Positions 48,419 through 56,804 of a DNA stretch of 64,000 nt are shown in pieces; position 1 is the stretch's first letter, and each line of letters opens with the position of its first letter. Origin of the DNA: RPQJ01 sp963746325 (lineage in GTDB: Bacteria > Pseudomonadota > Gammaproteobacteria > Steroidobacterales > Steroidobacteraceae); contig CAVVBC010000031.1 of NCBI GenBank assembly GCA_963746325.1, forward strand, positions 186,001 to 250,000, read 5' to 3'. Below the pieces are notes generated by a model. The model saw only the letters and a program-made list of their open reading frames with translations. It made no database searches and was not told the origin of the DNA. A program made the translations under genes and the position numbers.

Positions 48419-48677
48419 CCCGAGAGTTGGGAAGACGCCGCGATTGGGCAGCCATCGCAGCGCCACAGCGGGGTGAGGGGCGACTGAGTCGACCCGAATC
48501 AATCCCATGAGAAACGACAACTCCAGTCGCCGGGTTTGCATCGCACTGACTTGCAGCGCCCGTTCGATTTACTTGTAAGACTCTGTCCCACGTCGTCGGA
48601 AACCGACAGCGCAGCGGGTTCTCATCGCCGCCCGCTGCGGTAGGCTCGACACTGAGCCCAATGCACGGGAGGCCAGG
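48419..48677 (+). other. Non-coding stretch upstream of the zinc-ribbon gene
   Basis: I see no gene here. It holds one inverted repeat, CGCAGCGGG (48610-48618) with CCCGCTGCG (48631-48639), 12-base loop, which would lie in the leader of the small zinc-ribbon gene. Confidence 0.4.
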
Positions 48678-48848
48678 ATGAAAAGCTGCCCGAACTGCAG
48701 GATGGAATCGCGCCTCGACGCCGAATGGTGCTGGCACTGTGGATTTTCGTACGAAGAGGCGGAAGCCCGCGCTCACTCCGCGTGTCGTGTCGACGACGCA
48801 GAGACCGACGAGATCGTCGATACGGAGTTTGGCTGTCGTCTCCGTTGA
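48678..48848 (+). CDS. Small zinc-ribbon protein
   Basis: 56 residues starting MKSCPNCRMESRLDAEWCWHCG. Two knuckles, CPNC and CWHC (with more Cys further on), form a rubredoxin/zinc-ribbon-type site; the C-terminal half is acidic. A near-perfect Shine-Dalgarno GGGAGG lies 5 bases before the ATG, which strongly supports translation. No family name is possible. It is alone, convergent with the MFS gene. Confidence 0.7.
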   Translation: MKSCPNCRMESRLDAEWCWHCGFSYEEAEARAHSACRVDDAETDEIVDTEFGCRLR

Positions 48849-48864
48849 CGCGTCCCGGCCGCAC

Positions 48865-50160
48865 TCAGGCAGCGGAGCCTGAGGCTGCGGGCTGGAGGGT
48901 GGCATGAGCCACGCGTCGGTCGGGATCGATTGCGAACCAGCACAGCCCCGCGACCACCGCGAAGACGGCGCCGATCATGAACGTCAGGTTCCAGTTGCCG
49001 GCGCCGGAGAGCGCCCCGATGATCGGCGCCGACACCATGCCGGCGACGTTGCCGCCGGTGTTCAGCACGCCGGTGGCGGCGCCGGTGTCGGCCCGTGCCA
49101 CACGCATGGTCGCCGCCCAGTACGCGCCTTCGTTCAGTTCGACCATGAAGAACGTAGCCATCAAGGCGAATACTGCGGCGTAAGGCGTCGACACCCCGAT
49201 GGCCACCAGCAACAGCAGGCCGGCGAGCGGCATCGAGATCATCGGCAACAGCCGGTAGCCCCAGCGATAGCCAATGCGCGTCGCCAGGCCATCCGCCAGG
49301 TACCCGCCGATGCCAGCGCCAATCCCGGCGCCGATCCACGGCAGCATGCCGGCGAATCCGCTCTCGAGGCCCGCGAACTGGCGCGCCTGCACCAGGTACA
49401 GGAACGACCACGTGCCGAGCAGGTAGAAAACGTAGTTGAGGCAGAAGTACGAGAACGTCAGCAACATCACGTCACGCTGCAGGACGATGCGCTGCATGCG
49501 GACCAGCGTCATCGGCGCGGGCTTGGCCATGTCGCTGGCGTCGAGTTCCGCCAGTTCGGCGCTCGTCACCTTGGGATGCTCGGCGGGCGTATCGCGCGCG
49601 TACCAGGCCCAGCTTGCGGTGAGCAGCACGGCTGGCAACGCAATCCAGAGCAGCGCGCCCTGCCAGCCGAAATGCGACGAGAGGATCACGATCAGCGGCG
49701 CCGTCATCGCGCCGCCGATGTTCATGCCGAGCGAGACCGTGCCATTGGTGATGGCCCATTGTCGTTGCGGGAACCAGTGTTGCGACACGGCCGCGACCAT
49801 CGGAAACACGGGACCCTGCGCCAGGCCCAGCAGGCCCTGCGCAGCAAGCAATGCCACGAACAGCGCAGTGCCCGCGAGCAACACCGGAGCGAGGGGAGTC
49901 GCGATCGTCGCGACCAGGCCCACGAGGCCGACCACGGTATAGGTGAGGCGTGCGCCGAAGCGTTGTCCCAGCACGCCGCCCGGCAATTGCGCGAGCGCAT
50001 AGCACGTGGCGAAGGCCATGTTCAGCCAGCCGATCTGCATCTGCGAGAGATGCAGGTCGGGCATGATGTTCTGCGCCGCGACGCCAAGGCTCGTGCGCTG
50101 CACGTACGACAGCATCGCGAAGCCGCAGAGGAACAGGAAAATCGTCCAGCGGACCTTCAC
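48865..50160 (-). CDS. MFS transporter, anion:cation symporter type
   Basis: 431 residues, twelve predicted membrane helices with a central cytoplasmic loop near residue 200. It resembles the ACS family (hexuronate/glucarate/phthalate): YVQRTSLGVAAQNI in helix 1 and LAQLPGGVLGQRFGAR after helix 2. GTG start at 50160. It lies 27 bases downstream of the dimethylglycine-dehydrogenase-like gene on the same strand, so it probably imports the substrate of that pathway. Confidence 0.83.
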   Translation of the reverse strand: MKVRWTIFLFLCGFAMLSYVQRTSLGVAAQNIMPDLHLSQMQIGWLNMAFATCYALAQLPGGVLGQRFGARLTYTVVGLVGLVATIATPLAPVLLAGTALFVALLAAQGLLGLAQGPVFPMVAAVSQHWFPQRQWAITNGTVSLGMNIGGAMTAPLIVILSSHFGWQGALLWIALPAVLLTASWAWYARDTPAEHPKVTSAELAELDASDMAKPAPMTLVRMQRIVLQRDVMLLTFSYFCLNYVFYLLGTWSFLYLVQARQFAGLESGFAGMLPWIGAGIGAGIGGYLADGLATRIGYRWGYRLLPMISMPLAGLLLLVAIGVSTPYAAVFALMATFFMVELNEGAYWAATMRVARADTGAATGVLNTGGNVAGMVSAPIIGALSGAGNWNLTFMIGAVFAVVAGLCWFAIDPDRRVAHATLQPAASGSAA

Positions 50161-50187
50161 GCCTCACCTGTACCGATGCAGCTTGTT

Positions 50188-52602
50188 TCAGCCACGCAGT
50201 CTGGAACCCGTCGGATCATACGGCGGCAGTGGCAGGATTTGCGCTGCGCGCGGCCGGCCAAGGATCGTCACGCTGAGCGGATCGTCGGTCGTGCACAGCG
50301 CCGTCTCGACATAGGCGAGGGCCAGGCTCTGTCGCACGTGATGGCCGTACGCGCCCGACGTGACATAGCCCACGCGGCGCCCGGCGTGATGGATCGGCTC
50401 GTACCCCGTGGCGTCGGCGTCGGGCGACTCGACCTGCAGCAGCGCCAGTCTCATGTCAGGCCCGGTCGCCTGTGCGGCCAGGTAAGCCGCGCGACCGATG
50501 AACTCGCCCTTGTCCGGGGCGACGAAGCGCCCGAGTCCGGCCATGTCGGGCGTGCAGGACGTCGAGAACTCGAGCGACCACACGCCGTAGCCCTTCTCGA
50601 GCCGCAGGCTGTCCTGTGCACGCATGCCGATCGGTCGCATGCCGAGTGGCGCGCCTGCGGCCATAAGGCCCTGCCACAACTCATGCTGGCGCGCGGCCGG
50701 CACGTTGATCTCGTAACCCAGTTCGCCCGTGAGCGAGAGGCGCGCGACGACGGCCGGGATGCCGGCGACATCCACCTGCGCACAACCCATGAATGGCAGG
50801 CCCCGATCCGATACGTCACTCGTCGTCAGTGCGGCAAGAATGTCCCGCGACCGTGGGCCCGAGAGCGAGAACCCGAGCCAGCTCTCTGAAAGGTTCTCGA
50901 GGTGCACGCCGCTTGCGGGCAGGTGCTCGCGGAACCAGCGCAGGTGCCATTCCTGCAGGTAGTACGAGCCGACGAGCCAATAGTGATCGGCTGCGAGACG
51001 CGTGACCGTAAGGTCGCCCATGAGGCGACCGCCTGGATTCAGCATGGGCGCGAGCCGGATGCGACCGACGTCCGGCATGCGCGAGGCGACCAGGTAGTCG
51101 AGCCAGCGGCCCGCACCGGGACCGGTGATCTCGTAGCGCGCGTACACGCCCGTATCGAGCAGGCCCGCCGCCTGTCGCGTCGCGGCGACCTCTTCCGCGA
51201 CGAAACGATCCGACGCCGGGCGGCGCGCAGTCGGCGGATCGACAAAATCCGGTGCGCCGGCGGCGAAATACTGCGGCGATTCCATGCCCCACACCACGCC
51301 GAAGCGTGCGCCGAGGGCCAGCTGCGCGGCGTAACTCGGGGTCGTCTTGAGCGGCCGGCCCGCCGGCAGTTCTTCGTTCGGGTAGGCGATGACGAAGCGC
51401 CGTGCATAAAACTGCGCGGTCGTATCGCGCAGGTAAGCGTCGTCCGCCGCGAACCTGCCGTAGCGCGCCACGTCCATGCCGAAGATGTCCGTGCCCGGAT
51501 CGCCTTCGACGATCCAGTCCGCGAGGACCTTGCCGATGGCGCCGCCCTGCGAGAAACCACCCATGCAGCCGCATGCAGCCCAGAAATTGCGCAGTCCCGG
51601 CACCGGGCCCACCAGCGGATTGCCATCGGGCGTGAACGTGAACGCGCCGTTGACCCACTTGCGGATACCAGCCTGTGCCAGCGTCGGAAATCGCTCGAAA
51701 CCGATGAGCAACTCGGGACTGATGCGGTCGATGTCCTCCGGCAGCAACTCCATGCCGTAATCCCACTCGGCGCCTTCCGTCTGCCAGTGGCGCGGATTGC
51801 GCTCGTACACGCCGAGGATCACGCCCTTGCGCTCCTGCTGCAGGTAGGTGAAGCCTTCCAGGTCGGTTACGCACGGCATTTCGTCGGCACGCGCGAGCAG
51901 CTCGGGCAGGTCTTCGGTGATCAGGTAATGGTGCTGCATCGGCGTGAGCGGCAGGTCGACGCCCACCATGCGGCCGATCCGGCGTGCCCACAGCCCGCCC
52001 GCATTGATCACGTGCTGCGCGATCACCGTGCCGTGCTCGGTTTCCACGGTCCAGCCATCCGCATGGGGCTTGAGTCCCGTGACCCGGTTGCGCAGGATCA
52101 CGTCGGCGCCGCGCCTGCGTGCAGCGATCGCGAAGGCATGCGTGGTGCCGTGCGGATCGACCGCGCCTTCATGCGGATCGAAGAGGCCGCCCAGCAGTCC
52201 GTGTGGCGCGACGATGGGGCAGGCAGCGACGATTTCGTCCGCCGTGGCAAGGCGCGCGTGGATGCCGAGCGTCTGGTAGATGGCGTATTCGGACTGCAGC
52301 CATTCCCAGCGCTCGGGCGTGGTGGCCAGGCTGTAGCCGCCGGGCATGTGCAGCCCGACGCTCTGGCCGCTTTCGGCCTCGATCTCACGGTAGAGATCGA
52401 TCGTGTACGCCTGCAATGCAGCGATGTGCGGATCGTCGTTGATGGCATGGAAGCCGGCGGCTGCGTGCCATGTGGAGCCCGCCGTGAGCTCCGCGCGTTC
52501 GATGAGCGCGATGTCCGTCCAGCCCTTGCGCGCCAGGTGGTACAGCACGCTCGCGCCGACGATGCCGCCGCCGATCACGACGACGCGGTACTGGCTCTGC
52601 AT
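50188..52602 (-). CDS. Dimethylglycine/sarcosine dehydrogenase-like flavoprotein
   Basis: 804 residues in one intact frame. N-terminal FAD (DAO) domain with VVIGGGIVGASVLYHLARKG and the STWHAA segment where relatives attach FAD covalently to His; then a FAO linker region, a GcvT tetrahydrofolate-binding domain (YEITGPGAGRWLDYL..., GELGYEINVP) and a C-terminal GcvT barrel. Family members oxidatively demethylate N-methylated amines and load the one-carbon unit on tetrahydrofolate. It sits 7 bases downstream of the MttB-family gene, suggesting consecutive demethylation steps. Confidence 0.87.
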   Translation of the reverse strand: MQSQYRVVVIGGGIVGASVLYHLARKGWTDIALIERAELTAGSTWHAAAGFHAINDDPHIAALQAYTIDLYREIEAESGQSVGLHMPGGYSLATTPERWEWLQSEYAIYQTLGIHARLATADEIVAACPIVAPHGLLGGLFDPHEGAVDPHGTTHAFAIAARRRGADVILRNRVTGLKPHADGWTVETEHGTVIAQHVINAGGLWARRIGRMVGVDLPLTPMQHHYLITEDLPELLARADEMPCVTDLEGFTYLQQERKGVILGVYERNPRHWQTEGAEWDYGMELLPEDIDRISPELLIGFERFPTLAQAGIRKWVNGAFTFTPDGNPLVGPVPGLRNFWAACGCMGGFSQGGAIGKVLADWIVEGDPGTDIFGMDVARYGRFAADDAYLRDTTAQFYARRFVIAYPNEELPAGRPLKTTPSYAAQLALGARFGVVWGMESPQYFAAGAPDFVDPPTARRPASDRFVAEEVAATRQAAGLLDTGVYARYEITGPGAGRWLDYLVASRMPDVGRIRLAPMLNPGGRLMGDLTVTRLAADHYWLVGSYYLQEWHLRWFREHLPASGVHLENLSESWLGFSLSGPRSRDILAALTTSDVSDRGLPFMGCAQVDVAGIPAVVARLSLTGELGYEINVPAARQHELWQGLMAAGAPLGMRPIGMRAQDSLRLEKGYGVWSLEFSTSCTPDMAGLGRFVAPDKGEFIGRAAYLAAQATGPDMRLALLQVESPDADATGYEPIHHAGRRVGYVTSGAYGHHVRQSLALAYVETALCTTDDPLSVTILGRPRAAQILPLPPYDPTGSRLRG

Positions 52603-52609
52603 GGGTCGC

Positions 52610-54163
52610 TCAATCCTCGTCCAGTGTGTCCGTCAACTCGGCCCTGCGTTCACGCATGAATGCCAGCAGGGCCGCGTCCACGGCAGGGTCGAGCCCTGGA
52701 TCTTCGTAGTCGGCCAGCATGCGCTTCCAGACGGCGTTCGCACGTTGTTCAGCGGTCAGGCGGCCTTCGCTCGACCATTGCTCGTACGACGAGTAGTCGG
52801 CGATGTTCGACTGGTGGAACGCGGTCTCGAAGTTCTCCTGCGTGTGCGCGCAGCCGAGGAAATGGCCGCCGGGACCGACTTCGCGGATCGCGTCGAGCGC
52901 CTGGCCGCGCGCCGAGAGATCCATCCCGCCTGCCAGCGCCTGCATCATGGCCAGCTGGTCGATGTCCATCACGAACTTCTCGTACCCCGCGACCAGGCCG
53001 CCTTCGAGCCAGCCCGCGGCGTGCGTCACCAGGTTGACGCCGGCGAGCAGCGTGGGCAGCAGCGTGTGCGCGCTTTCGTAGGCGGCCTGCGCATCCGGCA
53101 CCTTCGACGAACACAGGGAACCGCCGCTGCGCACCGGCACGCCCAGGCGCCGCGCGAGCTGGGCGGTGGCGAAGATCATCTGCGTGGCCTCCGCCGTGCC
53201 GAATGTCGGTGCGCCCGTGCGCATCGAGATGGCGCCGACGAAAGAGCCCATGATCACCGGTGCGCCCGGTCGCACCAGTTGCGTGAGCGCCATGCCCGCC
53301 AGCGTTTCCGCGAGCAGTTCGGCCATGCAGCCGGCCGGCGTGACGGGACCCATTGCGCCTGCCAGCACGGCGGGGACGATGAGCGTGCCCTGGTTGCGCG
53401 AAGCGAAGGCGCGCAACGCGCCGAGCATGCGGCCGTCGAACGTCAGCGGTGAATTCGAGTTGATGTTGCCGAGCAGCACGCAATGGCGGTCGACGAACTC
53501 CGCGCCGAAAACGAGGGCCGCCATGCGCACGGCGTCCGCGGCGTGGCCCGGTGTTTCCGGCGTGCCTTCGCAGCCCTGGTCGCTGTAGCGGAAGAACGCG
53601 TACTGCACGTCCAGGTGGCGCTTGCCCTCGGGGATGTCCATCGGCTCGACCATGCAGCCGCCCGAGAAATGAATTGCGGGCGCCATCTGCGCGAGCTTGA
53701 TGAAGTTGTGCAGGTCGTGGAGCGTGCCGTACCGCCGGCCACCGTCGAGATCGGTGACGAACGGCGGGCCGCCGACCGGCGCGAAGACGGTGGCGTTGCC
53801 GCCGATCTGCACGTTGCGCGCTGGATTGCGGGCGTGCAGCATGAATTCGCGCGGCGCAGTGCGCAGCAGTTGCCGTGCCAGGCCCCTGGGAATGCGGACG
53901 CGCTCGCCCTGCACGTCCGCGCCGGCATCGCGCCACAAACGCAGCGATTCCGGGTCGCGCCGGAACTCGATGCCGATCTCCTGCAGGATGGTCTCGGCGT
54001 TCGCCTCGATGATCTCGGCGGCTTCGTCGTGCAGCAGCTCCACTGCGGGAATGCTGCGGCGGATGTAGCCGAACTTGGTCGCGGAGCGTTGCGCGCGCGC
54101 GAGCCGGCGCGACTCGCGGCTGCCGGGCCGGCCGGCACGGTTGATGATGGACGAATCGCTCAA
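52610..54163 (-). CDS. MttB-superfamily methyltransferase, non-pyrrolysine type
   Basis: 517 residues. TIM-barrel methyltransferase family of trimethylamine:corrinoid methyltransferases (ILQEIGIEFRRDPESLRLWRDAGADV, TPAGCMAELLAETLAGMALTQL, SGGSLCSSKVPDAQAAYES). The position where MttB has pyrrolysine falls in the SSKVPDAQ segment, and no in-frame TAG exists, so this is a MtgB-like member; the characterised one acts on glycine betaine. No corrinoid protein or reductive activator is nearby, so the methyl acceptor is unknown. TTG start at 54163. First gene of the operon and divergent from the BetI-like regulator. Confidence 0.85.
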   Translation of the reverse strand: MSDSSIINRAGRPGSRESRRLARAQRSATKFGYIRRSIPAVELLHDEAAEIIEANAETILQEIGIEFRRDPESLRLWRDAGADVQGERVRIPRGLARQLLRTAPREFMLHARNPARNVQIGGNATVFAPVGGPPFVTDLDGGRRYGTLHDLHNFIKLAQMAPAIHFSGGCMVEPMDIPEGKRHLDVQYAFFRYSDQGCEGTPETPGHAADAVRMAALVFGAEFVDRHCVLLGNINSNSPLTFDGRMLGALRAFASRNQGTLIVPAVLAGAMGPVTPAGCMAELLAETLAGMALTQLVRPGAPVIMGSFVGAISMRTGAPTFGTAEATQMIFATAQLARRLGVPVRSGGSLCSSKVPDAQAAYESAHTLLPTLLAGVNLVTHAAGWLEGGLVAGYEKFVMDIDQLAMMQALAGGMDLSARGQALDAIREVGPGGHFLGCAHTQENFETAFHQSNIADYSSYEQWSSEGRLTAEQRANAVWKRMLADYEDPGLDPAVDAALLAFMRERRAELTDTLDED

Positions 54164-54205
54164 GCGCGCAACCCGGTTCAGCGCGGCATGGCCGCGGTGG
54201 CAGGT

Positions 54206-54225
54206 TGTTATATAACACTTGTTAT
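54206..54225. promoter_or_regulatory. TetR-type operator with three half-sites
   Basis: TGTTAT (54206-54211), ATAACA (54212-54217) and TGTTAT (54220-54225) form a perfect 12-bp palindrome followed by a second palindrome ATAACA-CT-TGTTAT that shares the middle half-site. It is in the 77-base divergent gap between the MttB-family gene and the regulator and overlaps AT-rich -10-like sequence, in otherwise GC-rich DNA. Suited to autoregulation plus control of the amine operon. Confidence 0.7.
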
Positions 54226-54240
54226 GTTTAGAGTGGAAGC

Positions 54241-54891
54241 ATGCCCAGACGAGTGGACGCTGCCAAGCGCCGGGCCGGCATCGCGGCCCTGGTGGTCGAC
54301 GTCATCCAGCGCGAAGGCGCAGCCAGTGCAACCGTGCGCCGCGTGTCCGAGGCCGGCGGTTTCAGCGTGGGTGTCATCACCCACTATTTCTCCGGCAAGG
54401 ACGAGTTGATCGCATTCGCGTTCGACTGGCTCGCAGAACGGTCCTTCGCCCAGCTGGACCAGGTTCTCGGACGCGCGCAGCCCGGCCGCGACCGACTCCA
54501 GGCCGCGCTCGAGTTCATGGTGCCGCTGGCGCAGGAGCGCAGCTTTCCGGCGGTCTGGCTCAGTCTCTGGAGCGGCGCCATGCACAACCCCAGGCTGGCT
54601 GCCGTGCACCGGCGGTACTACGCACGCTGGCGCCGCATCCTGGCGCGTTGCCTCGACGAGGCGGCCGGGCGGGGCGAGATTGCACCACCTGCTCGCGCGG
54701 CCGACACGGTCGACCTGCTGGCCGCGGGGGTCGACGGGCTATGGCTGGCGGTGACGTTCGAAAGCGCTCGCTTCAGCGGGCCCCGCCGCCGACGGCTGGT
54801 GGCACAGCTGATGCAGGCGCTGGTCAGCCCGGGCGCTTCTGCCGCAGGTCGGCGCGCACGCGGCCGTATTCCTGCTCGAAAGCCTGGGTGA
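54241..54891 (+). CDS. BetI-like TetR-family regulator
   Basis: 216 residues. N-terminal HTH (about 28-58; ATVRRVSEAGGFSVGVITHYFSGKDEL) in which GVITHYFSGKDEL is characteristic of BetI-type repressors, then a helical ligand domain. BetI proteins sense choline-type compounds, consistent with the amine-catabolic genes transcribed away from it. Its last 68 bases overlap the end of the FHA gene on the other strand. The Arg-rich tail may be slightly extended. Confidence 0.85.
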   Translation: MPRRVDAAKRRAGIAALVVDVIQREGAASATVRRVSEAGGFSVGVITHYFSGKDELIAFAFDWLAERSFAQLDQVLGRAQPGRDRLQAALEFMVPLAQERSFPAVWLSLWSGAMHNPRLAAVHRRYYARWRRILARCLDEAAGRGEIAPPARAADTVDLLAAGVDGLWLAVTFESARFSGPRRRRLVAQLMQALVSPGASAAGRRARGRIPARKPG

Positions 54892-56239
54892 ATGAACGGG
54901 GCATTTCGTCGCCGCCGGTCTGCTGGGTGAGCAGCCGGAAGAATTCGGAATAGTGTTCCCAGTACTTCGGTCGCGGGTCCTGGCCCGGCGTCAGCTGCCG
55001 CGCGCGACCCTGCTCGAACTGGTCTGCCACGCTGGCAGGTGACAACTGCCCCAGCACGGCCACGACCCCTGCGCGCATGCCTGCGGTCAGCGCGGCTTCG
55101 TGGTCGCGCGACTCCTGCAGCACGTCCCGCAGCGAATCGACCGGCCCGCCGAACATTCGGCCCTGCGACTCGAACAGGCGTTGCAGCGATTGTTCGACGC
55201 TGGTGGACGAGCGCAGCGGGTTGCTCATGTGCCCGGGGCTCGGTGGCAGTGCGCTCACCACCGTGCCGAGCGGACCGGAGTTGCGTGCGCGCGCTATGTC
55301 GCTGAGGCCCACGATCGTCTCGCGCAGCAACTGGCCTGCCACCAGCGGCAACATCGCCTGTGCTTCGGCCGACAGCGACGATTGCTCGATGCCCGCACCA
55401 CGGCAGAAGGCCTGCAGGGAAGAACGCAGGTCGGTCCAGGTGCTCGCCTGTTGATGGAACGGGACTGAACGGTCGCGCGCATCCACGCGCGTCTTGCGAC
55501 GGGCGAGCGCGTCTTCGAGTTCCTCGCGCGGAATCTGCCTGGTTTTCAGCGCCCAGTCCTGGCTGCCCGGAGGCGGCGGTGGGAATTGCTTCGGCGGTGG
55601 CATGGGAGCGCCGGGGTCTTCTTCGACCGCATCGGGCGCGATGCTGTGGGGCACGACGGAATCGAAGCGACCGGTGCGGCTGTGGTCGACCGACGATTCG
55701 CCGAGCGTCTCCACAGAGCGCTGCAGTGTCTCGAGCAGGTTGGCGCGGGCTTCGGAATTCAGTCGCATGCCGAAAGCATTGCTCACCGGCAGCGAGCCGC
55801 TCTCGCTGACGTCGCGCGGGGTGAACAGGCTGTCGAGGTCGAGGCTGTGGCCGATGTCGGTATCGAGGTGCTGGGCGGCAGAGTGCTCATCGCCCGAGAC
55901 CGGCAGGAAATCGATGCGGCTGTCGACGCTGACCAGGATTTCGTAGTCACCCAGGCGCAGCCGGTCGCCGTCGCGCATTTCGATGCGGCCGGTGACCGAG
56001 GCAGGCTCCTCGGCATCGTTGACGAAGACGCCGTTGGTGCTGGTGTCGATCAACCAGTAGCGGCCGCCGTGAAACTGGAGCTGGAAATGGTGGGCGGAGA
56101 CCACGCGCCGCAGATCGGGCAGGATCCAGTCGTTGTCGGACGCGCGCCCCACGGTGCCGCCATTGACGCCGAACACGCGCGAGCGATTCTCGCCGAGTTC
56201 GCGATAGTGGTTGCTGATGACGCGAAGTTTGATGGCCAT
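54824..56239 (-). CDS. FHA-domain protein of the T6SS TagH/ImpI type
   Basis: 471 residues. N-terminal FHA domain (about 5-105; GGTVGRASDNDWILPD..., VSAHHFQLQF, DTSTNGVFVN) that binds phosphothreonine peptides; a Pro-rich linker (about 210-225); and the C-terminal TagH/VasC domain (about 275-470; LQAFCRGAGI, YWEHYSEFFRLLTQQTGGDEMPRSFTQAFEQEYGRV). In T6SS loci TagH is the target of the PpkA kinase pathway. No other T6SS gene is visible in the window, so it is an orphan or the gene cluster lies elsewhere. Confidence 0.85.
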   Translation of the reverse strand: MAIKLRVISNHYRELGENRSRVFGVNGGTVGRASDNDWILPDLRRVVSAHHFQLQFHGGRYWLIDTSTNGVFVNDAEEPASVTGRIEMRDGDRLRLGDYEILVSVDSRIDFLPVSGDEHSAAQHLDTDIGHSLDLDSLFTPRDVSESGSLPVSNAFGMRLNSEARANLLETLQRSVETLGESSVDHSRTGRFDSVVPHSIAPDAVEEDPGAPMPPPKQFPPPPPGSQDWALKTRQIPREELEDALARRKTRVDARDRSVPFHQQASTWTDLRSSLQAFCRGAGIEQSSLSAEAQAMLPLVAGQLLRETIVGLSDIARARNSGPLGTVVSALPPSPGHMSNPLRSSTSVEQSLQRLFESQGRMFGGPVDSLRDVLQESRDHEAALTAGMRAGVVAVLGQLSPASVADQFEQGRARQLTPGQDPRPKYWEHYSEFFRLLTQQTGGDEMPRSFTQAFEQEYGRVRADLRQKRPG

Positions 56240-56360
56240 GTGTGCTGTGGCGAGACTACCGGTGGTGCAGTTTACCGCGCTGACCGGCCAGAAGCGGCAG
56301 ACGCTCGTCCGCGACCCTTGTAATATGCCCCGACCCTAACACGCAAGGCGTGCCGGCCCC

Positions 56361-56708
56361 ATGGCCACCAGTCACATTTTCAAGGTCATTTTCCACAACC
56401 AGGGCAAGGTCTTCGAGATCTATGCCCGCAAGGTGGCCCACGGCAGCCTGTTTGGCTTCATTGAAGTCGAGGAACTGATCTTCGGCGAGAAGTCGACGGT
56501 GGTGGTCGACCCGTCCGAGGAAAAGATCCAGGTCGAGTTCGCGGGCGTGAAGCGCACCTACCTGCCGCTGCATTCGATCATCCGCATCGACGAGGTGCGC
56601 AAGTCCGGCACGGCCAAGGTCTCGGCAGCCGACTCGGGCACCAATGTCGCGCAGTTTCCGTTTCCCGTGTACACGCCTCCCGGCGGGCCCGGCAGTCGCG
56701 AAAAATAG
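56361..56708 (+). CDS. DUF1820-family protein
   Basis: 115 residues, cytosolic, beta-rich: SHIFKVIFHNQGKVFEIYARKV, GSLFGFIEVEELIFGE, LPLHSIIRIDEVRKSG. The pattern matches the short DUF1820 proteins of Gammaproteobacteria, function unknown. TAATAT (56321-56326) is a candidate -10. It lies 96 bases upstream of purL in the same direction. Confidence 0.8.
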   Translation: MATSHIFKVIFHNQGKVFEIYARKVAHGSLFGFIEVEELIFGEKSTVVVDPSEEKIQVEFAGVKRTYLPLHSIIRIDEVRKSGTAKVSAADSGTNVAQFPFPVYTPPGGPGSREK

Positions 56709-56804
56709 AGCAGCGGCGCGGCTTTACGTGGCCGCTCGCTGGCCCGCCACGACCCGGTCCGGTATCATTCGCGGCTCCCTTTTGACCGGCGGCCGCCCTC
56801 GCTC

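Noticed and set aside
52610..54163. Pyrrolysine-containing MttB
   Set aside because: No in-frame TAG at the expected position; the frame is continuous with sense codons.
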